A model generated the notes under the pieces. That model saw only the letters and a list, made by a program, of their open reading frames with translations, did not search any database and was not told the origin of the DNA. Positions 50,413 to 58,892 of a stretch of DNA of 58,892 bases are shown in pieces. The stretch's first letter is position 1. Each line of letters starts with the position of its first letter. The position numbers and the translations under genes are program-made. Source of the stretch: Acidobacteriota bacterium (GTDB lineage Bacteria; Acidobacteriota; Blastocatellia; Pyrinomonadales; Pyrinomonadaceae); assembly GCA_019239425.1 (NCBI GenBank), contig JAFAZX010000066.1:1-58892 (forward strand), in the 5' to 3' direction.

Positions 50413-50454
50413 AGGCATCCTCGGGAATTCCGACCCCGGAACACAGGGACTCAA

Positions 50455-51036
50455 ATGAGAAAGCTCAAAATCATCGAACACATCTCGCTCGACGGCGTGA
50501 TCCAGCACTCCGCCGATGACGACGATTTCCCCTACAGCGACTGGACGGCACCCTATCGAACCCCCGCCGGCCGTGATGAAATCCTCGCCGCGTACGGCGC
50601 GGGCTTCGACCTGCTGCTCGGCCGTCGCACCTACGACATCTGGTCGGGCTTCTGGCCGAAGGCGCCGGGCGGCCCGATGGCGGACGGCATCAACGCGGCG
50701 ACGAAATACGTCGCCACCCACCGGCCGGAGAGTCTCGGATGGGGGCCGTCCGAGGGCCTCGGGCCGGACATCGTCGAGGACGTCCGCCGCGTCAAGTCGC
50801 AGGGCGGCCCGGACATAATCCTCTCGGGCAGCTCCACGCTGACATCGCCGCTGCTCGAACACGGGCTCGCGGATGAAGTCCTGCTGGTCGTCTACCCCGT
50901 CCTGCTGGGCACGGGGAAGCGCTTCTTCGCCGAAGGGACACCGCCGCGCTCGTTCGAGCTCGTCGGTACGAAAGCATTCCCGTCCGGCATCATCTTCAGC
51001 ACTTACAAGGTCGCCGGGCCTTTGACGACCGGATAG
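50455..51036 (+). CDS. Dihydrofolate reductase/RibD C-terminal-like reductase
   Basis: 193 aa. KLKIIEHISLDGVIQHSADD start, DLLLGRRTYDIWSGFWPKAP, DIILSGSSTLTSPLLEHGLA and LLVVYPVLLGTGKRFFAEGT are hallmarks of the RibD_C/DHFR-like fold, which binds NADPH. Such YyaP/YqjI-type proteins have no assigned substrate. A frequent cassette cargo. Confidence 0.92.
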   Translation: MRKLKIIEHISLDGVIQHSADDDDFPYSDWTAPYRTPAGRDEILAAYGAGFDLLLGRRTYDIWSGFWPKAPGGPMADGINAATKYVATHRPESLGWGPSEGLGPDIVEDVRRVKSQGGPDIILSGSSTLTSPLLEHGLADEVLLVVYPVLLGTGKRFFAEGTPPRSFELVGTKAFPSGIIFSTYKVAGPLTTG

Positions 51037-51063
51037 TTCGACGACGAGAGGGGGCCGGCGCGC

Positions 51064-51154
51064 ACCTGACAGCGACCGCCACCCGACCCGCCGACCCGAT
51101 AGCTTTCGCCTACGTTCAATCGCTCGGGGCGGCGGGTGACGCCGGGCGTGAGAT
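51064..51154 (+). repeat. Integron attC site 13
   Basis: ACCTGAC (51064-51070) AGC GACCGCCACCCGACCCGCC on the left; GGGGCGGCGGGTGACGCC and GTGAGAT (51148-51154) on the right. 91 bp. Confidence 0.65.
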
Positions 51155-51178
51155 GTCTTCGTCATTCCTGGGGGTGAT

Positions 51179-51250
51179 TTGAAGCGAACGACTCTTATGC
51201 TCGTCCTCGCGGTCTGCATGGACTTCGGCGGCGGTGGTTCTTTACTCTGA
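51179..51250 (+). CDS. 23-codon signal-peptide-like fragment
   Basis: TTG start giving MKRTTLMLVLAVCMDFGGGG and three more residues. It looks like the first part of an exported protein whose remainder was lost, 34 bp before the next lipoprotein gene. Could equally be chance. Confidence 0.3.
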   Translation: MKRTTLMLVLAVCMDFGGGGSLL

Positions 51251-51283
51251 ACGCGGTGTGCACGGTGAAGTCGGAGGAACGCG

Positions 51284-51637
51284 ATGTGGCGTAAAGGAAT
51301 TGGTTTGACTGTCTGCGTGTTGGCTGTGGCGTGCTCGGCTTGCAGCCGGTCGAATAACTTGCTGCTCGGCCGTGTCGAGGCGACGGTCGGCGGTCATACC
51401 GTGGCCGTCACCGACTGCTACCGCACGGGTGTCACGCCGCCGGAGAAGGTCGGAGGCACGGGCGAACAGTCCTACCGCTTCACGCCGTGCCGTGATGCCG
51501 ACGTTCTGATCCGCAACGACGAGTTGATCGTCAACGGCAGCTCGTATGGCGTGCTCAAACAGGGGGATGCGGTCACGGTCGATCACGGCAAGGTGTTGAT
51601 TAATGAGGTGGCGGTGCCCGCCGTCGCGCGCAGGTGA
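51284..51637 (+). CDS. Small lipoprotein
   Basis: 117 aa. Signal sequence with a lipobox-like LAVACSAC, so the mature N-terminus is probably a lipidated Cys. The rest is beta-rich: VEATVGGHTVAVTDCYRTGV, YRFTPCRDADVLIRNDELIV and VLINEVAVPAVARR. Family not recognised; envelope protein. Confidence 0.75.
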   Translation: MWRKGIGLTVCVLAVACSACSRSNNLLLGRVEATVGGHTVAVTDCYRTGVTPPEKVGGTGEQSYRFTPCRDADVLIRNDELIVNGSSYGVLKQGDAVTVDHGKVLINEVAVPAVARR

Positions 51638-51681
51638 AATCTGGGTGGAATTCAGGCCCTCATGCGGTTGCCGCCGCCGCC

Positions 51682-51770
51682 GGCTAACGACGGCCTGCAC
51701 CCGACCGCCGACGCGACGGATTTCATGTAAATCAATCTTGCGGGGCGGAGGGTGAGGCAGGGCGTGAGGC
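51682..51770 (+). repeat. Integron attC site 14
   Basis: GGCTAAC (51682-51688) GAC GGCCTGCACCCGACCGCC on the left; GGGGCGGAGGGTGAGGC and GTGAGGC (51764-51770) on the right. 89 bp, typical. Confidence 0.75.
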
Positions 51771-51823
51771 GGCTGGCCTTTCTATGAAGATCAACCTATG
51801 GACTTTGTTGGAGGGGGCTGCTG

Positions 51824-52111
51824 ATGGGCAAGATTTATGACGGTAATAGCTGGAGCGCATCCGTCATCGGAAGAATTGAAAGCGACGGCAAGGTGTATGA
51901 CGGCGCCGGATGGAACGCCTCCTGTGTCGGTCGAGTCGAGAAAGACGGTAAGGTGTATGACGGGCCGAGTTGGTCGGCGTCATGCGTCGGGCGCGTCGAA
52001 AGCAGTGGCGCAGTTTATGACGGGCCGAGTTGGTCGGCGTCATGCGTCGGCAAGGTCGACGCCCCACACATCTTCGGCGGCGGTGCGGCCCTGCTCTTGT
52101 TAATCAGGTAG
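51824..52111 (+). CDS. Four-fold repeat protein (beta-flower-like)
   Basis: 95 aa. Four units of about 22 residues, each like GKVYDGPSWSASCVGRVES, then a short hydrophobic tail (GGGAALLLLI). The third and fourth units are nearly identical in DNA (51957-51989 and 52017-52049). The pattern of short strands ending in VGRV recalls the '4-fold beta flower' proteins, small pseudo-symmetric domains of unknown role. GGAGGG precedes the ATG. Confidence 0.78.
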   Translation: MGKIYDGNSWSASVIGRIESDGKVYDGAGWNASCVGRVEKDGKVYDGPSWSASCVGRVESSGAVYDGPSWSASCVGKVDAPHIFGGGAALLLLIR

Positions 52112-52140
52112 GAAGAGGCGTCTATCGTCGGGTGTTGGGC
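52112..52140 (+). repeat. attC right-end remnant, site 15
   Basis: Only the right core GTTGGGC (52134-52140) after CGTCGGGT remains. No left arm is seen between the stop of the repeat protein and this core. Confidence 0.4.
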
Positions 52141-52165
52141 GGCTACTGAACGAGCTGACGCGGTC

Positions 52166-52510
52166 ATGGAGATAAAGAAGCCCGCGGGGCAAATCATACG
52201 GGACGACGTGATTAGGAAGAGGCGCATGAGAGTTAGCCTCGGCCTCTTCTTCCTCAGCGTTTTACTCATACTCGGAGTCCCCCGGCTTCACCTGCGAGGG
52301 GCGGCGGCGACCGGGGCCTTCGTCCTGATCTTCGCCCCCGCGCTGGCGGGCTGCGTCCTGGGCATCGCCTCGTCGCGGTGCCCCATCTGTGACTACGCCA
52401 TTTACAAGAGCGGGGCGTGCAGGTGTCAGCCGAGTCGAGCCGCCCGCGCCGCCTACATCGACGACCTGAAGTGGGGGGCCGCCGGCCCGGATTCGGGTGG
52501 CGATACCTGA
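52166..52510 (+). CDS. Membrane protein with C-terminal zinc ribbon
   Basis: 114 aa. Two membrane helices (VSLGLFFLSVLLILGVPRLH and ATGAFVLIFAPALAGCVLGI) followed by CPICDYAIYKSGACRC, a four-cysteine zinc site on the cytoplasmic side. Followed 13 bp later by a typical attC core. Function unknown. Confidence 0.76.
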   Translation: MEIKKPAGQIIRDDVIRKRRMRVSLGLFFLSVLLILGVPRLHLRGAAATGAFVLIFAPALAGCVLGIASSRCPICDYAIYKSGACRCQPSRAARAAYIDDLKWGAAGPDSGGDT

Positions 52511-52523
52511 GACCCGCGGCGCC

Positions 52524-52613
52524 GCCCAACAACGGCCTGCACCCGACCGCCGACGCGCTGCTTGTCATCTGCCTTCAGAGGCTCGGGGCGGCGGGTGAGG
52601 CCGGGCGTGAGGC
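52524..52613 (+). repeat. Integron attC site 16
   Basis: GCCCAAC (52524-52530) AAC GGCCTGCACCCGACCGCC on the left; GGCGGCGGGTGAGGCC and GTGAGGC (52607-52613) on the right. The inner arms pair fully once two left-arm bases are bulged out. It encodes the known NNGLHPTADA read-through peptide in one frame. 90 bp. Confidence 0.82.
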
Positions 52614-52658
52614 GGCGTTGACAGCCGGCGTTCGACTGAGTGAAAGGTGATTGGGGCT

Positions 52659-53183
52659 ATGACCGAGATGCCCTCGGCCTCATTGGTGGAGTTGCTCCGA
52701 CTGTTCGAGGGGGCAAACATCCCTGTCTGGCTGGACGGCGGGTGGGGTGTCGATGCGCTACTCCGGAGACAATCCCGCAGGCATCAAGACGTAGACATTA
52801 TTCTGCCCGTCGAAGACGTGCCGAAGTTGCAGACACTTCTGGGAGAGAGGGGCTTTGCCGTCTCCAGGGGGAAGCCGCCGGACTCATTCGTACTCGCGGA
52901 TGGCCGGGGGCTGGAAGTCGACGTCCACGCCGCACGCTTCGACGAGGACGGCAACGGCGTATACCGGATGCAGAACGGGGAGGATTGGGTTTACACGGCC
53001 GAACACCTCTCCGGCGGCGGGAAGGTCGGGGCGCTCAACGTGAGATGCCTGACGCCGGAGGCGCAGGTATTGTGTCACGCCTACGGGTACGTCCCCGCGG
53101 AGAAGGATTACAGGGACATGGAACTGCTGGAAGAACGCTTCGGCGTCGAGTTGCCGCCGCAGTTGCGGCGCGGCGTCTCTTGA
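52659..53183 (+). CDS. Lnu/aminoglycoside nucleotidyltransferase-like protein
   Basis: 174 aa from ATG 52659. Nucleotidyltransferase core: PVWLDGGWGVDALLRRQSRR with Gly-Gly-Trp and the metal-binding Asp44-x-Asp46 in RHQDVDIIL, then SFVLADGRGLEVDVHAARF. This is the Pfam aminoglycoside-2''-adenylyltransferase/LinA-type family, whose members inactivate lincosamides or aminoglycosides. Resistance here is not shown; many relatives are uncharacterised. It is the last cassette of the array, and no attC follows its stop. Confidence 0.87.
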   Translation: MTEMPSASLVELLRLFEGANIPVWLDGGWGVDALLRRQSRRHQDVDIILPVEDVPKLQTLLGERGFAVSRGKPPDSFVLADGRGLEVDVHAARFDEDGNGVYRMQNGEDWVYTAEHLSGGGKVGALNVRCLTPEAQVLCHAYGYVPAEKDYRDMELLEERFGVELPPQLRRGVS

Positions 53184-53238
53184 GGTGAGAGGCCGTCCGC
53201 CGTGGCCCGGCGTCGCCGCTCTAACTTACCCTAAGCCT

Positions 53239-54054
53239 TCACTGCGTCTGCTTCTCTAACTTCTTCAGGATGCGCGCGGCCTGGTTGCGGCCGACGAGGG
53301 GGACGCGCTCGTCTTCGGTGAGTTCGCGGATGAGTGGGACGAGTTGCTGGCGGTCGGAGAGGTAGTCGCGGTCGATGAGCGAGTCGAGCCGGTTGATGAG
53401 CTTGGGCGTCTCCAGGGGCTGGCTCTCGCGCGCCACTTCGAGGTCGAAGACGAGGAGCGCCTGCTCGGTCGCCTTGCGGTACTCCTCGGCCAGGCCCTGC
53501 GCCTCCTTGTCCTGGCTGTAGTTGAACTCGGCCGTCCGCTCGCGCCCGCCCTTCCGCAAGGTCAGCTTCGTCTGCCCCATGCTCGGGTAGGTGCGCTCGC
53601 CCTGGTAGTTGGCCTGCGAGTCGAGGAAGTTCAAAGCCTCGAAGTGACCGCGCACGCGCGCGAGCGCCGCCTGCGACAGCTCGAAAGGCTCCGTGATCTG
53701 CTCGGTGTCGGAGCGGCGCTCGAAGCGGATCGTGCCGCGCCCCTTGTCGTCGTGCTCGATGTGCACGAAGTAGACGAAGAAGTCGGGCTGCTTGAACTCG
53801 TAAACGTAGCGCGCGGCGTTCGGGTCTTCCTTCGGCTTCGCGGGGACGCCCGCGCGCACGGACGCCGGCGTCTCGTCAGTCCCCTGCTTCTCCTCGGGCC
53901 GCTGCGAGACCTTCTTCGGCTGGGCCTGCTGCACCGAAGGGGTGGGCGTCGGGCGCGGCGTCGCCTTGCGCGACGACTGCGCCCTTACGGGGAAGGCCGC
54001 GCCCGTCGAAACGAGCGCGGCCGCGAATGCGAGACCTAGAACTCGACCCTTCAT
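53239..54054 (-). CDS. Secreted hypothetical protein downstream of smc
   Basis: 271 aa from ATG 54054, which follows the smc stop after 2 bp, so the two are probably translationally coupled. Signal peptide (VLGLAFAAALVSTGAAFPV), a Pro/Thr/Gln-rich linker, then a beta-rich domain (FFVYFVHIEHDDKGRGTIRF, LTLRKGGRERTAEFNYSQDK) and a helical end. Family not recognised; seen next to smc-type genes in acidobacteria only by impression. Confidence 0.82.
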   Translation of the reverse strand: MKGRVLGLAFAAALVSTGAAFPVRAQSSRKATPRPTPTPSVQQAQPKKVSQRPEEKQGTDETPASVRAGVPAKPKEDPNAARYVYEFKQPDFFVYFVHIEHDDKGRGTIRFERRSDTEQITEPFELSQAALARVRGHFEALNFLDSQANYQGERTYPSMGQTKLTLRKGGRERTAEFNYSQDKEAQGLAEEYRKATEQALLVFDLEVARESQPLETPKLINRLDSLIDRDYLSDRQQLVPLIRELTEDERVPLVGRNQAARILKKLEKQTQ

Positions 54055-54056
54055 GC

Positions 54057-57932
<3,876 letters not shown>

Positions 57933-58123
57933 GCTGCGCGTTTTCGGCCCTTTCGGGAAGCCCCCAGGACACACAGTCCCTAGAGCCTATGCGGGAGAGG
58001 CACACTATATGTTGACCTGCGTACGTTGTCAAACCGCAACCTTAACCGGCGCGGGGTTATTGTTTGAGGTACAAGTGGGTTAGATGGCTTCGTCAACTTG
58101 AGAGTCGCGGGGAGGGAGAGCCA

Positions 58124-58190
58124 CCACAGAGACACAGAGGCACAGCTTGTTGAGCCATAAGCCCCAAGCTGTGCCTCTGTGTCTCTGTGG
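58124..58190. repeat. Perfect 25-bp inverted repeat with 8-nt units
   Basis: CCACAGAGACACAGAGGCAC and five more bases (58124-58148) are exactly complementary to 58166-58190. The arm is built of CACAGAGA-type 8-nt units. It lies in the 288-bp gap between smc and the DUF4214 gene, which is otherwise empty, and probably terminates the latter. Confidence 0.75.
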
Positions 58191-58220
58191 TTCAAATCAA
58201 CCCGGCCGCATGAGTCCCGC

Positions 58221-58892
58221 CTAGTCGGACAGCATGAACTTCAACAGCCGCGGGTCGAAGAGCACGGGCGCGGCGCGCGCGAGCTGCTGCGACCAGTAGC
58301 CGCCGACGTAGGCCTGCGAGATCGGCCCCTGCTGGTTGCCGCCGTCGCCCGAGCCGAAGAAGCGCCCGCGGTACTCGATGGACTCGATGAAGGCCCTGAC
58401 CATCTCGGCCCGGCGCACGCGCCGGAGCGCCACCGTCTCGTCGCGCACGTTCTCGCCGGCCACGCTGAACGAGTTCATCTTGTTCAGCCAGAAGTCGTAG
58501 CCCGAGAAGTTGAAGTCCGGCGCGTCGTCCGGGTTCCTCCGCAGGTACCCGTAGTACTGCATCAGCACGAACGAAGGGTTGTACTGGACGACGAAGACCG
58601 AGTCGCTGTCGACGATGCTCTTGAACGCCGCCGCGCGCCCCGAAGCGTCGCCCGGCCCGTAGGCCGCGCTGGCCGCATTGCGCTCGGCATTCGTCGGCGT
58701 CACCCCCGCGTTGGCGAAGAGCTTGTCGATGTAGGCCGCGGCCGGCATCCCCTGCGGGAACTGCGCGACGAACTCCGGGCGCTGGACGAAGTCCTCGACG
58801 TAGGCCTGCTTGTTGGCGTCGAGCATGGCCTGGAAGCCGGGCTGCCCGACGATGACGCCGTTGCTGATCTGGCGCTGGTCGCGCAGGAAGAC
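58221..58892 (-). CDS. DUF4214 domain protein, C-terminal part
   Basis: The frame is open to the window edge, so the N-terminus is missing. The visible 223 codons are helical with the DUF4214 signature (FVLMQYYGYLRRNPDDAPDF, then FNFSGYDFWLNKMNSF) and an upstream AYIDKLFANAGVTPTNAE unit of the same kind. In acidobacteria this domain ends large secreted proteins with Calx-beta or adhesin modules. Export is therefore likely but the signal is out of view. Confidence 0.85.
   Translation of the reverse strand, partial: VFLRDQRQISNGVIVGQPGFQAMLDANKQAYVEDFVQRPEFVAQFPQGMPAAAYIDKLFANAGVTPTNAERNAASAAYGPGDASGRAAAFKSIVDSDSVFVVQYNPSFVLMQYYGYLRRNPDDAPDFNFSGYDFWLNKMNSFSVAGENVRDETVALRRVRRAEMVRAFIESIEYRGRFFGSGDGGNQQGPISQAYVGGYWSQQLARAAPVLFDPRLLKFMLSD

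Noticed and set aside
28357..53183. Prophage or conjugative island
   Set aside because: No phage structural, relaxase or secretion genes; gene variety, one-strand layout and attC sites fit an integron array better.

Overview
The window is 58.9 kb of GC-rich bacterial chromosome. The gene set points to Acidobacteriota, most likely the Blastocatellia/Pyrinomonadales group (an inference from gene style, not from a marker tree): a large Ser/Thr kinase with a C-terminal membrane region, DUF4214, YheT-like, DUF4186 and DUF4919 proteins, a secreted subtilase with LMSDG repeats, and many cassette-borne GNAT and DUF genes with the 'NNGLHPTA'-type read-through tail. No tRNA, rRNA, CRISPR array or integrase gene was seen.

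Layout. 1-14.7 kb is ordinary chromosome: the 3' end of an elongation factor G-like gene, a Uma2 nuclease-fold protein, secreted small proteins, a serine hydrolase, a receptor-like kinase, a glycine-rich RRM protein, DUF4186, a GNAT, a GGDEF/EAL protein and a subtilase. 14.8-18.7 kb is an island on the minus strand: a small membrane protein, a complete IS630 element (15233-16379, TA target duplication), and an ImmA/IrrE-type metallopeptidase overlapping the gene of an unusual XRE regulator with two HTH domains around a nucleoside-deoxyribosyltransferase-like core. 18.9-28.3 kb returns to chromosome: RecQ, a decayed P-loop kinase, membrane proteins, YheT-like hydrolase, CNNM/CorC, SH3, GNAT, DUF3303, arylamine N-acetyltransferase, and a protein made of five tandem CCHC zinc knuckles.

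28.4-53.2 kb is the most striking region. About 35 mostly small, unrelated genes all lie on the plus strand, and from 36.7 kb they are separated by about 90-bp imperfect palindromes: RYYYAAC, then a conserved GGCxTGCACCCGACCGCC-like arm, a variable middle, a complementary arm lacking two bases, then GTTRRRY. These are the hallmarks of integron attC sites, including two extrahelical bases. The region therefore reads as a chromosomal integron cassette array without a visible integrase (a CALIN). Cargo includes GNATs, a barstar-like protein, a lincosamide/aminoglycoside nucleotidyltransferase-like protein, cytidine deaminase, SixA-like phosphatase, RibD-like reductase, DUF1697, DUF952, DUF7710, small membrane proteins, zinc ribbons and a four-fold repeat protein. 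28.4-36.7 kb has the same one-strand layout but only half or eroded attC sites, so it may be an older, fossil part.

53.2-58.9 kb is conserved chromosome on the minus strand: SMC with a disordered head insertion, an overlapping secreted protein, and the 3' part of a DUF4214 protein. Several gene ends carry large inverted repeats built from 7- or 8-nt tandem units.
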